This document shows positions 1 to 6,967 of a stretch of DNA of 64,000 nt, in pieces (the stretch's first letter is position 1; every line of letters starts with the position of its first letter). The notes beneath the pieces were generated by a model, which searched no databases, had not been told where the DNA came from, and saw nothing but the letters and a program-made list of their open reading frames with translations. Both the position numbers and the translations under genes were made by a program. The stretch lies in contig CAWKNP010000004.1 in assembly GCA_963851105.1 (NCBI GenBank), forward strand, positions 62,001 through 126,000, written 5' to 3'. The DNA comes from DATARN01 sp963851105. GTDB taxonomy: Bacteria > Actinomycetota > Acidimicrobiia > Acidimicrobiales > Palsa-688.

Positions 1-2
1 AC

Positions 3-296
3 GTCCTGGCCGGCGCCGACGGGCCCGTGGTTGCGGTCACCGACTTCATGAAGTCCGTGCCCGACCAGGTCGCACGCTGGATCCCGGCGCATTTCACGCC
101 CCTCGGCACCGACGGCTTCGGGCGAAGCGACACCCGCGCTGCGCTGCGCCGGCATTTCGAGACCGACGCCGCCCATGTGGTCGTCGCGGTCCTCGACGGG
201 CTGCGGGCCACCGGTGACGGCAAGCCCGAAGAAGTCGCCGATGCCATCAGCCACTACGGCATCAATGCCGATGCACCAGACCCCCTGGTGGCCTAG
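3..296 (+). CDS. aceE: Pyruvate dehydrogenase E1 component, C-terminal fragment (partial at window edge)
   Basis: The open frame runs in from the left edge (reading from base 3), and only about the last 97 residues are visible. The stretch VAVTDFMKSVPDQVARW, then TPLGTDGFGRSDTR and an ALRRHFETDA segment, is the recognisable C-terminal transketolase-C-like domain of homodimeric AceE, the E1 subunit that decarboxylates pyruvate with thiamine diphosphate. The real start lies outside the window, so the internal GTG at 27 should not be taken as a start. E2/E3 partners are not visible. Identification rests on family memory of this conserved C-terminus and is firm at family level. Confidence 0.9.
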   Translation, partial: VLAGADGPVVAVTDFMKSVPDQVARWIPAHFTPLGTDGFGRSDTRAALRRHFETDAAHVVVAVLDGLRATGDGKPEEVADAISHYGINADAPDPLVA

Positions 297-343
297 CGCT
301 TCACGACTCCCACTTAACGCCTGGCGCCTGGCATGATGCCCCC

Positions 344-955
344 ATGGCCGCCGTCAAGCTTACGCTGTCCGGTGACGCTGAGGCCGATGCGCTGCTCAGC
401 ACCGACGCCTTCGCCCTCCTAATCGGAATGGTCCTCGACCAGCAGATCCCTCTCGAGTGGGCCTTCGGCGGCCCGTACCGGTTGAAGCAACGCCTCGGGG
501 GCCACCTCGACGCCGCCGAGGTGGCGGCCATGGATCCCGAAGCGCTGGGCAAGGCGTTCGCCGAGCGACCCGCCCTGCATCGCTTCCCGGGCTCCAACGC
601 CAAGCGGGTCCACGTGCTGGCCGAGATCATCGTCAACGAGTACGACGGCCACGCGGAGCGAGTGTGGAACACCGCTGAGACGGGCGCCGAGCTCTACCGG
701 CGTGTGAAGGCCCTGCCTGGTTTCGGCGAGATGAAGGCCAAGATCTTCGTGGCCCTGCTCGGCAAGCAACTCGGCATCCGTCCGCCCGGTTGGGAGGACG
801 CGGCGGGCCCCTTCGGCCAACCGGGCACCTTGATGTCGGTGGCAGATATCACCGGTCCCGAGACCCTGGCTGAGGTCCGCGATTACAAGCGGGCTAAGAA
901 GGCGGCGGCAAAGGCCGCCAACGAAGCCGCCGCTGCAGCCGCGACCGAGTCCTGA
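344..955 (+). CDS. HhH-GPD-type base excision DNA repair protein
   Basis: This 203-residue protein looks like the small actinobacterial HhH-GPD-type glycosylase group. The N-terminal half has the helical SDAFALLIGMVLDQQIP-like segment typical of the fold, and residues near 125-145 (VKALPGFGEMKAKIFVALLG) form the helix-hairpin-helix with its PGFG hairpin. No four-Cys iron-sulfur cluster follows. The C-terminus is a low-complexity Lys/Ala tail. ATG at 344 is the start; a poor -10-like CATGAT lies 6 nt upstream, so it may be leaderless. The role in excising damaged bases is inferred from the family; the substrate is unknown. Confidence 0.8.
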   Translation: MAAVKLTLSGDAEADALLSTDAFALLIGMVLDQQIPLEWAFGGPYRLKQRLGGHLDAAEVAAMDPEALGKAFAERPALHRFPGSNAKRVHVLAEIIVNEYDGHAERVWNTAETGAELYRRVKALPGFGEMKAKIFVALLGKQLGIRPPGWEDAAGPFGQPGTLMSVADITGPETLAEVRDYKRAKKAAAKAANEAAAAAATES

Positions 956-1003
956 CGCATCGATTCAGGGGCTCGGGGGCGGCCGAGCGGGCGGCCCGGA
1001 CCG

Positions 1004-1009
1004 TAGCCT
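1004..1009 (+). promoter_or_regulatory. Leaderless-type -10 element before thiS
   Basis: TAGCCT lies 7 nt upstream of the GTG of thiS, the spacing expected if transcription starts at the start codon. The same arrangement recurs before at least eleven other genes in this window. No ribosome binding site is seen between it and the GTG. Confidence 0.5.
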
Positions 1010-1016
1010 GCCGCTT

Positions 1017-1217
1017 GTGCAGGTGATCGTGAACGGGACACCCACCGAGGTGAGCCCCGGGGCTTCCCTCGTTGACCTCCTCGGTGTCATAGGACTCGGG
1101 GAAAAATGGGTCGTCGCCGAACGAAACGGGGTGGCGGTGGCACGGGGGGCCATGGCTACGACGGTCCTGGCCGATGGCGACCGGATCGAACTGGTCCGCG
1201 CCGTGGCCGGTGGCTGA
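1017..1217 (+). CDS. thiS: ThiS sulfur carrier protein
   Basis: A 66-residue beta-grasp protein: it starts MQVIVNGTPTEV, has the LLGVIGLG helix, RNGVAVARG, and DGDRIELVRAVAGG with the obligatory C-terminal Gly-Gly that is adenylated and thiocarboxylated to donate sulfur for the thiazole ring of thiamine. Length and ending match the family. GTG at 1017 is chosen because a TAGCCT -10 element sits 7 nt upstream. It overlaps thiE by 8 nt, so the two are almost certainly co-translated. ThiG and ThiF are not in view. Confidence 0.95.
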   Translation: MQVIVNGTPTEVSPGASLVDLLGVIGLGEKWVVAERNGVAVARGAMATTVLADGDRIELVRAVAGG

Positions 1218-1335
1218 GCCCTCGGCCGGCGCCGTGACGGCCGGGCCATCGTCAGTGGCTGAGCCCTCGGCCGGCGCCGTGACGGCCGGGCCATCGTCAG
1301 TGGCTGAGCCCGGCGCCGGCGCCGCGGCCGGGCCG
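1210..1335 (+). repeat. 45-bp tandem repeat inside the 5' end of thiE
   Basis: Two identical 45-bp units (1210-1254, 1255-1299) are followed by a diverged third (from 1300). Each begins GTGGCTGAGCC, so each copy brings its own in-frame GTG. The length is a multiple of three and keeps the frame. Confidence 0.9.
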
Positions 1336-1971
1336 GGAGCAGCCGGCGCCCTCACCGGCCGCAGGCTGTATCTGTGCACCGGCGACCGGCCGGATCTGGC
1401 GGGGTTCCTGGCAGCCTGCATCCGCGGAGGGGTCGACATCGTCCAGTTCCGAGACAAGGAGCTTGACGCCCTCCCCCTCCTCCGGCGGGCCGAGGTCGCC
1501 ATCGCCGTCTGCCGCGACCACGGCGTGCCATTCATCCTGAACGACCGCCCCGACCTTGCCCTGGCGTGCGGCGCCGACGGCGTCCATGTCGGCCAGGACG
1601 ACGCCCCGCCGTGGCTGGCCCGCCAGATCCTCGGGCCGGCCGCCATCGTCGGGCGCTCGACCCACGCCCCCGCCGAGCTGGAAGCGGCCGCCGAAGAGCC
1701 TGTCGATTACCTGTCAACAGGGCCGGTGAACCCGACCCCCACCAAGCCCGGCCGCCCCGGAACCGGCCTCGGCTACCTGAGCTTCGCCGCCGCCCACGCC
1801 AACGTTCCGTGGTTCGTGACTGGCGGCGTCACCCCAGAAACGGTCGGCGCCATGCTCGCCGCCGGGGCCCGGCGGTTCGTGGTGGTGCGGTATCTCACAG
1901 AGGCCCGAAGCCCGGAAGCCAACGCCCGGCGCCTCGCCAATGCCATAGACGACCTTTCGCCCGCGGGTTGA
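1210..1971 (+). CDS. thiE: Thiamine-phosphate synthase ThiE with repeat-containing N-terminal extension
   Basis: ThiE joins the hydroxymethylpyrimidine and thiazole halves of thiamine. Family motifs run in order: IVQFRDKELD, FILNDRPDLALACGADGVHVGQDD, VGRSTHAP, STGPVNPTPTKPG and FVTGGVTPETV. The first ~48 residues are not part of the TIM barrel; they are two exact copies of a 15-residue Ala/Gly/Pro/Ser unit plus a decayed third. GTG at 1210 overlaps the thiS stop by 8 nt; ATG at 1174 and the GTGs that open each repeat (1255, 1300) are in-frame alternatives. The gene overlaps the next one in a TGATG junction. Confidence 0.9.
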   Translation: MAEPSAGAVTAGPSSVAEPSAGAVTAGPSSVAEPGAGAAAGPGAAGALTGRRLYLCTGDRPDLAGFLAACIRGGVDIVQFRDKELDALPLLRRAEVAIAVCRDHGVPFILNDRPDLALACGADGVHVGQDDAPPWLARQILGPAAIVGRSTHAPAELEAAAEEPVDYLSTGPVNPTPTKPGRPGTGLGYLSFAAAHANVPWFVTGGVTPETVGAMLAAGARRFVVVRYLTEARSPEANARRLANAIDDLSPAG

Positions 1972-2387
1972 TGGCGCATTGTGTCGCCGGTCTGGCGAAG
2001 GGGTATACATGCGCCACGCAAACTGACCGCAGGACACTCACCGTTTTCGCCCTTGTTGCCGCGATGGCGGTCATGCCCCTCATGGCGGCCTGCTCCTCCA
2101 ACAAGAAGGCGGAACAGGACATCACTATCACCGCCTGCCGGGCCGACGCGGGCGGTGGCCGGCCGACCGCCGATGGCACGATCGTCAACCACAGCTCCAA
2201 GGCCAGCACCTATGTCGTGGACGTGAAGTTCTACGACTCGGCGAACAATCAGGTGAGCGAGGGCGGTGCCACCGTCGGCAAGGTGTTGCCCGCCGCCACA
2301 TCGATCTTCCATGCCGTGGGGCTTTCCGGCGCCAAAGGCCCGCTGACCTGCAAGCTGGGCAACGTCGCCCGCACGGTCGCCCCGTAA
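1971..2387 (+). CDS. Putative lipoprotein with FxLYD-like domain
   Basis: A 138-residue exported protein. After a short basic N-terminus, residues about 24-41 (VFALVAAMAVMPLMAAC) form a hydrophobic signal ending in a lipobox-like LMAAC, so Cys41 is the probable lipidated residue. The mature part, with TIVNHSSKASTYVVDVKFYD and a GATVGKVLPAATSIF segment, resembles the FxLYD beta-sandwich of small secreted actinobacterial proteins. ATG at 1971 overlaps the thiE stop by one base (TGATG). The link with thiamine synthesis is only positional. Function unknown. Confidence 0.7.
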   Translation: MAHCVAGLAKGYTCATQTDRRTLTVFALVAAMAVMPLMAACSSNKKAEQDITITACRADAGGGRPTADGTIVNHSSKASTYVVDVKFYDSANNQVSEGGATVGKVLPAATSIFHAVGLSGAKGPLTCKLGNVARTVAP

Positions 2388-2430
2388 CTACCCGCTGGCC
2401 GGGTCGGATGGCCCGGCGATCGATTGTTCC

Positions 2431-3058
2431 GTGAACACTTCCGGCCGCCCCGCCAGCCCATAGCGTTCACGCTTCGGCCGCAGACCCGCCAACCCCCGAC
2501 CGGACACCCCATCCGTGAACACTTCCGGCCGCCCCGCCAGCCCATAGCGTTCAACGCTTCGGCGGCACGCCCGCCAATCCCCGGCCAGACACCCCATCCG
2601 TGAACACTCCCGGCCGCCCCACCAGCCCATAGCGTTCACCCCTCGGCCGCACGCCCGCCAACCCCGGCCGGAGACCCCATCCGTGAACACTTCCGGCCGC
2701 CCCGCCAGCCCATAGCGTTCACCCCTCGCCCGCAGACCCGCCAACCCCCAACCGGACACCCCATCCGTGAACACTTCCGGCCGCCCCGCCAGCCCATAGC
2801 GTTCACCCCTCGCCCGCACGCCCGCCAACTCCCGACCGGACACCCCATCCGTGAACACTTCCGGCCGCCCCGCCAGCCCATAGAGTTCACCCCTCGGCCG
2901 CACGCCCGCCAACCCCCGGCCAGACACCCCATCCGTGAACACTTCCGGCCGCCCCGCCAGCCCATAGCGTTCACCCCTCGGCCGCACGCCCGCCAACCCC
3001 CGGCCAGACACCCCATCCGTGAACACTTCCGGCCGCCCCGCCAGCCCATACTGTTCAC
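2431..3058. repeat. 84-bp tandem repeat array (eight copies of a 40-bp GTGAAC...GTTCAC element)
   Basis: GTGAAC-headed elements start at 2431, 2515, 2600, 2683, 2767, 2851, 2935 and 3019, a period of 84 bp (83-85). Each has a well-conserved 40-bp core that opens with GTGAAC and closes with its inverted complement GTTCAC, then a ~44-bp C-rich linker that varies slightly. Copy 2 carries an extra base at its end. The array fills the space between the convergent lipoprotein and alpha/beta hydrolase genes. Because 84 is divisible by three, two minus-strand frames stay open through it and would encode 28-residue repeats, but I see no start signal or domain to support a protein. Confidence 0.95.
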
Positions 3059-3122
3059 TCTTCTAGCGCGCGGTGACGGCGGCACCACGCCGGCGCCGGC
3101 CGGCCGGCCGGCGGGCCGGCGC

Positions 3123-3893
3123 CTAGACCAGTTGGCGGTCGAGCCACCCGAGGAGGATGGCGATGGCCCGGGGATCGTGTCGTAAATTGTGACTGGCAGC
3201 TGCCAGGATCCGCAGCTCGACTTCGCCCTCGGCGGCGTCGGCGAGGGCCCGGGCATCGAGCATGGGAACGGCATCGTCGTTGGCGCCATGGACGATGAGT
3301 ATTGGCCGGGGCGGGATCTTGGCGATCAGCGCCAGCGGCTTGATCTCTCTGAGCTCGCGGGCCCAGGAATCGAAATCCACCGGGAACCTGGTGCTGCGGA
3401 TCACGCCCGTCGCCCGGGCCTGGGCGAGGAACTTCTTCGGGTCTGCCCCCCACTCGCTGAAATCGGCTTGTGCGGCGAGGGCGGCGACCCCCCGCACGCG
3501 CTCGTCCTCCCCGGCCGCGCAGATACCGAGCGCGCCGCCGGCCGAGAAGCCGCAGAGCCACACTCCCTCCACCGCCTCGTCGTTGACGAGATAGTCGACG
3601 GCGGCGCGCAGGTCGGCCAACCACCCGCCCAGCGAGAACTCGCCGCCCGACTCGCCCGTCCCCCGGAAGTTGAAGCTAAGGGCGACCCACTCGGCGTCGT
3701 GGGCCAATCGGTCGGCCAGCTCCGGGAAGGTCTTGCCGACCACGGCCGAGTTCTGCGGCCCCTCGGGAAACCCGTGGCTGATCACCAGCCCGTAACGACC
3801 GGCTCCCGCCGAGGTGGACGGCCGGGCCAGGTGCCCGGCCAGTTTGATCCCCTCGGAGAGGATCGTTACCGCCTCGCCGACAGCCTCAACCAC
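3123..3893 (-). CDS. Alpha/beta hydrolase
   Basis: A 256-residue single-domain hydrolase. It has the strand VISHGFPEG after the N-terminal sheet, NFRGTGES, the nucleophile elbow GFSAGG (Ser near residue 124), and a C-terminal block ILIVHGANDDAVP (acid) with ASHNLRHDPRA (His). This fits the dienelactone-hydrolase/dipeptidyl-peptidase-like alpha/beta hydrolases, which act in the cytoplasm on small esters. There is no signal peptide. Its ATG overlaps the stop of the upstream small gene by 8 nt, so the two form an operon. Substrate unknown. Confidence 0.85.
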   Translation of the reverse strand: MVEAVGEAVTILSEGIKLAGHLARPSTSAGAGRYGLVISHGFPEGPQNSAVVGKTFPELADRLAHDAEWVALSFNFRGTGESGGEFSLGGWLADLRAAVDYLVNDEAVEGVWLCGFSAGGALGICAAGEDERVRGVAALAAQADFSEWGADPKKFLAQARATGVIRSTRFPVDFDSWARELREIKPLALIAKIPPRPILIVHGANDDAVPMLDARALADAAEGEVELRILAAASHNLRHDPRAIAILLGWLDRQLV

Positions 3894-4098
3894 GGCTGGC
3901 TACGCAGGCGCGATGCGGCTTGTACCCCCGGTTGCGGGCTTCGGGCAGCACGTCGGGGCCGAAGGCGGCGAACTGGCCCGATGCCAGCAACTCGTCGAGG
4001 TGGCACTCAGCGACAGCATGGTCGAGGTCGTGCACCCGCTGGGTGCGCTTGTCACCCAGCCAGCGGTGCTGTCGGAAGGGAGTGGGGCGGGCTGTCAC
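3886..4098 (-). CDS. Small conserved-looking protein (70 aa)
   Basis: I do not know a function. From the GTG at 4098 the product begins MTARPTPFRQHRWLGDKRTQ, continues with HDLDHAVAECHLDELL and FGPDVLPEARNRGYKPH, and ends 8 nt inside the alpha/beta hydrolase gene. The composition is that of a real protein, unlike the Trp/Arg/Gly-rich low-complexity stretch encoded further upstream in the same frame, so I start it here. It carries two Cys and several His but no clear metal site. Translational coupling to the hydrolase suggests a linked role. Confidence 0.55.
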   Translation of the reverse strand: MTARPTPFRQHRWLGDKRTQRVHDLDHAVAECHLDELLASGQFAAFGPDVLPEARNRGYKPHRACVASRG

Positions 4099-4118
4099 CA
4101 GGGCCGTAACGCTACCTC

Positions 4119-4203
4119 GGCACCACCACCCCACCGCGGCGCCACCGCCCCGCCGCAGCACCACCACCACGCCGCGGCACCACCACCGCACCGCGGCCAC
4201 CCC
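4119..4203. repeat. Low-complexity CCACC-type repeat
   Basis: Imperfect units built from CACCACCACC and CCGCGGC blocks alternate about four times. On the minus strand this is a run of GGTGGTGGTG tracts that could fold into G-rich structures. It lies in the leader of the small gene and hydrolase. No protein is credible here. Confidence 0.7.
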
Positions 4204-4211
4204 GGGCGCGT

Positions 4212-4240
4212 CGAGAGGGCGCCACGCGGGCGCCCTCTCG
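4212..4240. terminator. Perfect 12-bp hairpin, terminator- or attenuator-like
   Basis: CGAGAGGGCGCC (4212-4223) is followed by a 5-nt loop ACGCG and the exact complement GGCGCCCTCTCG (4229-4240). There is no T-run on either side, as is common for actinobacterial terminators. For minus-strand transcription it sits between the leader-like island and the small gene at 3886-4098. Confidence 0.5.
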
Positions 4241-4470
4241 GACAGATTCACTGGAAAGGCAGGAGTCTCCAGTTGTACTACCGGCGGGACCAATCTCCGG
4301 TGGGAGCCTCCCGGGTAACTGGCTGGAATTCACCAGGTGGGGTCCAGCGGCCGCCCTAGGGGCCAGCCACCTCCAGGGTCCCAAAACTTTGATCACTACT
4401 CAGTTGGACCACCTCCTTTCTCTGGTACTCCAGATCGTATCGAAAGAAGCCGCGGAATGCAGATCAAATC
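4241..4470 (-). other. Structured, less GC-rich island with an extended Shine-Dalgarno; candidate cis-regulatory leader
   Basis: This 230-bp stretch is visibly less GC-rich than its surroundings and full of short palindromes (GGGAGCCTCCC, CACCAGGTG, CCCTAGGG). Read on the minus strand it contains AGAAAGGAGGTG (4421-4410), 12 nt perfectly complementary to the usual 16S rRNA 3' tail. Eight nt after GGAGG comes a CTG opening a 15-codon frame (4403-4356, LSSDQSFGTLEVAGP). A GTG at 4396 opens a longer frame of low-complexity sequence. With the hairpin at 4212-4240 downstream this resembles a leader-peptide/attenuator unit. I cannot match it to a named riboswitch. Confidence 0.35.
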
Positions 4471-4476
4471 CCGGCG

Positions 4477-4911
4477 TCATTCCCCGGGATCCGCTTCCGG
4501 CCCGATGGCGCCGATCACCTCGAGGTAGGTCATCTGGGCGTCGAGGACGGCATGCACCTGGGCGGCGGTGAAGATGGTCCCGCTCTGCTCCGCCTTGGCC
4601 ATCACCCAGTCGACGGTTTCCGCCCCGCCCACCACGACCTGGGTGTCGGGATGGGGCGTCGACCCGTTGCCCGACGAACCCTTGGTGCGGAAGTACTCCA
4701 GGTTCCAGTCGATGATGCTGCGCACGTCGGTGTAGCTCAAGACGGCGCTGACCTCGAACGGCAGGTGCTCGGACACCCAGGCGACCGCCTCGTCGATGTC
4801 GAACAGCGGGCGCGGCGGCACGGCGTCCAATCGTCGTGCTTCGCGGCCGATGACGACGAGGGCGATGGCGACGACGACAACCAGCCCGATGAGGCCATAC
4901 ATGACGCTCAC
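4477..4911 (-). CDS. Membrane-anchored protein of unknown function
   Basis: A 144-residue protein with one N-terminal membrane helix (about residues 4-22, MYGLIGLVVVVAIALVVIG), followed by a soluble, mostly helical domain with ARRLDAVPPRPLFDIDEAVAWVSEHLP, SYTDVRSIIDWNLEYFR and a C-terminal TYLEVIGAIG segment. I recognise it only as a conserved actinobacterial type. GTG at 4911 is the likely start: TAGCGT lies 9 nt upstream (4926-4921), the leaderless spacing. It follows the acyl-CoA dehydrogenase in the same direction with a 62-bp gap. Confidence 0.7.
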   Translation of the reverse strand: MSVMYGLIGLVVVVAIALVVIGREARRLDAVPPRPLFDIDEAVAWVSEHLPFEVSAVLSYTDVRSIIDWNLEYFRTKGSSGNGSTPHPDTQVVVGGAETVDWVMAKAEQSGTIFTAAQVHAVLDAQMTYLEVIGAIGPEADPGE

Positions 4912-4973
4912 AGGCGCCTCACGCTACCGGGGGGTCCGGGTCTATCCGGGGACGAGGGGCGAGAAGTAGCCGA

Positions 4974-6086
4974 TCAGATCCCGATCCGCTGCGCCAGCAG
5001 CTCCCGGTGATAGGCCGGGTCGCCGAGGATGAGCTCGGAGCTCTTGGCGCGCTTGAAGTACAGGTGCGCCGGGTGGTCCCAGGTGAAGCCGATACCGCCG
5101 TGGATCTGGATATTCTCCGCAGCCGCCTGGAAATACGCCTCGCTGCAGTACGCCTTGGCCAGCGACGCCATGACCGGGAGCTCGTCGTTGTCCTCCGCTG
5201 CCGCCCAGGCGGCGTAGTAGGCGGCCGACTTGGCGGACTCCACGGCCAGCAGCATGTCGGCGCACTTGTGCTTGATGGCCTGGAAACTCCCGATCGGCCG
5301 CCCGAACTGCACCCGCACCTTGGCGTACTCGACGCTCATCTCGAGCACCCGCTGGGCGCCGCCCACCTGCTCGGCAGCCAAACCGATGGCGGCCAGGTCC
5401 AAGGTCCGGGCCACGATCGGCCACCCCTCGCCCGCAACGCCCACCAGGCGCGCCGGCACCGCCGAGAACGTCAAGCGGGCCTGCTTGCGGGTCTGGTCCA
5501 TGGTGGGCATCGCGGCGCGCTGCAAGCCCTGAGCCGCGCCGTCCACTGCGAACAGACTGATGCCCGCCTCGCCGCGCCCCACAACCAGCAGAACATCGGC
5601 GATGTACCCGTCGATCACGAAGGTCTTGTGCCCGTCGAGGCGCCACCCGTCACCCGACGGCGTGGCCGCCAAAGCAATCCCTGAGGCATCCCAGCGTCCC
5701 GAGTCCTCGGTGAGGGCCAGGGTCGCCAGGATCTCGCCCGAGGCGATCCCGGGCAGGTACGCCTTCTTGGCCTCTTCGTCGCCCGACGCCGACAAGGCGG
5801 CGCCGGCCAGGACCACCGATGAGAAGAACGGCGCGCACAGCAACGCCCGGCCCATCTCCTCGAGGACGACGACCAGTTCCACGAACGAGAACCCCGCGCC
5901 TCCGTACTCCTCGGCGATGGCCATCGCCTGGAGGCCCTGCTCCGCCATCTGGGCCCACACCGCCGCGTCGTAGCCGGCCTCGGTCTCCATCAGTCGCCTC
6001 ACCTCGGACTCGGGTGACTTGTCGGCCAGGAAGCGGCGCACAGAGCGGCGCAGTTCCTCTTGCTCGTCACTGAAGGCGAGATTCAT
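4974..6086 (-). CDS. Acyl-CoA dehydrogenase
   Basis: A 370-residue FAD-dependent acyl-CoA dehydrogenase. It has the N-terminal helical domain (NLAFSDEQEELRRSVRRFL), EEYGGAGFSFVE, a middle beta-domain with TEDSGRWDASG, and the C-terminal helical bundle with RVQFGRPIGSFQAIKHKCADM and the FAD-contact block IQIHGGIGFTWDHPAHLYFKRA. The length is typical. Enzymes of this type introduce a 2,3-double bond in acyl-CoA thioesters, here probably of a fatty or branched acid; chain specificity cannot be read. The gene is divergent from the MBL hydrolase; the 44-bp gap holds TGGTAG-N5-CTACCA, a possible operator. Confidence 0.9.
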   Translation of the reverse strand: MNLAFSDEQEELRRSVRRFLADKSPESEVRRLMETEAGYDAAVWAQMAEQGLQAMAIAEEYGGAGFSFVELVVVLEEMGRALLCAPFFSSVVLAGAALSASGDEEAKKAYLPGIASGEILATLALTEDSGRWDASGIALAATPSGDGWRLDGHKTFVIDGYIADVLLVVGRGEAGISLFAVDGAAQGLQRAAMPTMDQTRKQARLTFSAVPARLVGVAGEGWPIVARTLDLAAIGLAAEQVGGAQRVLEMSVEYAKVRVQFGRPIGSFQAIKHKCADMLLAVESAKSAAYYAAWAAAEDNDELPVMASLAKAYCSEAYFQAAAENIQIHGGIGFTWDHPAHLYFKRAKSSELILGDPAYHRELLAQRIGI

Positions 6087-6130
6087 CGACGGCTACCTTT
6101 GCCTTCCGGAGGGTGGTAGTAAGGCTACCA

Positions 6131-6745
6131 ATGGCAAATTCGCTGCACTACCAGGACAGTCAGGCCGAGATCCACAAGGTCGTCGTCGGCCCCATGGACA
6201 ACAACGTCTACGTGCTGCGCTGCAAGCAGACCGGCGATGCCGTCCTCCTCGATGCGGCCAACGAACACGAGCGGCTGCTCGAGCTGTGCCGGGACCTCGG
6301 GGTGCGCAAGGTGCTGGAAACCCATGGTCACTGGGACCACATCCAAGCCGTCCCCGCAGTGCGCGACGCCGGCTACGAGGTCGGTGTGACCGCGGCCGAC
6401 TCCCAGATGCTGCCCTCGTACGACTTCGTGCTCGACGACGAGGTAGTCATCGATGTCGGCCGCCTCCGCCTGCACACCATCCTCACGCCGGGCCACACCC
6501 CGGGATCGATGTGCTTCCGCCTCGAAGGGTCACCGGTGCTATTCAGCGGCGACACGCTCTTCCCGGGCGGCCCCGGGGCCACCACGTTCCCGGGCGGCGA
6601 CTTCCCGACGATCATCCGCTCGCTCGAGGACCGTCTTTTCGCACCGCTGGCAGCGGACACCATCGTGATGCCGGGCCACGGCAACGACACCTCGATCGGA
6701 ACCGAGCGGCCCCACCTCCAGGAATGGATCGATCGGGGTTGGTAG
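6131..6745 (+). CDS. MBL-fold metallo-hydrolase
   Basis: This 204-residue protein is a glyoxalase II-type metallo-beta-lactamase fold enzyme. The metal motif HGHWDH follows LETHG, the second metal ligand region is LTPGHTPGSMCF, the bridging Asp is in LFSGDTLFPGG, and the last His is in VMPGHGNDTS. Such proteins hydrolyse thioesters or related substrates in the cytoplasm with two metal ions. I choose ATG at 6131 over GTG at 6113, which abuts the GGAGG. A perfect inverted repeat (6114-6119/6125-6130) ends one base before this ATG and may be an operator shared with the divergent acyl-CoA dehydrogenase. Confidence 0.85.
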   Translation: MANSLHYQDSQAEIHKVVVGPMDNNVYVLRCKQTGDAVLLDAANEHERLLELCRDLGVRKVLETHGHWDHIQAVPAVRDAGYEVGVTAADSQMLPSYDFVLDDEVVIDVGRLRLHTILTPGHTPGSMCFRLEGSPVLFSGDTLFPGGPGATTFPGGDFPTIIRSLEDRLFAPLAADTIVMPGHGNDTSIGTERPHLQEWIDRGW

Positions 6746-6768
6746 GACCGGGGAAAAGGGGTCGAGAG

Positions 6769-6782
6769 GGCCCCGCGGGGCC
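6769..6782. terminator. GC palindrome after the MBL gene
   Basis: GGCCCCGCGGGGCC, a perfect 14-bp palindrome 23 bp after the stop codon. It may act as a terminator; no T-run follows. Confidence 0.3.
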
Positions 6783-6967
6783 GTAACGGCGAGTTCTCTG
6801 CCCGACGGCACCGGCATGCGCCGGGCCGAGCGGCCGAACCCACCAGCGGATCGTGACCTGGCAGGACGACACTGGCGACCACATCGCACTTGCGGTAGCT
6901 CGGAGGATCATCGGCCCGTGCCGCGGCGGCGCGATACGCTGCCGTCGGCGCTCGGGGGAGAACTCTT

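Noticed and set aside
2431..3058. CRISPR array
   Set aside because: The 44-bp linkers between the 40-bp cores resemble each other too closely to be spacers, the repeat has sequence drift in every copy, and no cas genes are in the window. It is a tandem repeat.
2388..3289. Minus-strand repeat proteins encoded by the 84-bp array
   Set aside because: Two frames are open only because the unit length is divisible by three; no start signal, domain or codon pattern supports translation.
4327..4360. Cloning-vector polylinker (EcoRI, NotI, AvrII sites close together)
   Set aside because: The flanks show no vector sequence and the region continues into chromosomal-looking sequence on both sides; chance is the likelier explanation.
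4241..4400. Cobalamin riboswitch
   Set aside because: GGTCCCGCC-like and GGAGACTCC segments are reminiscent, but the B12 box and the expected order of conserved blocks are missing, and the downstream genes have no cobalamin link.
4400..4421. Remnant of a 16S rRNA 3' end
   Set aside because: The match to GGATCACCTCCTTTCT covers only 16 nt with one mismatch and the preceding rRNA sequence is absent; a Shine-Dalgarno on the other strand explains it better.
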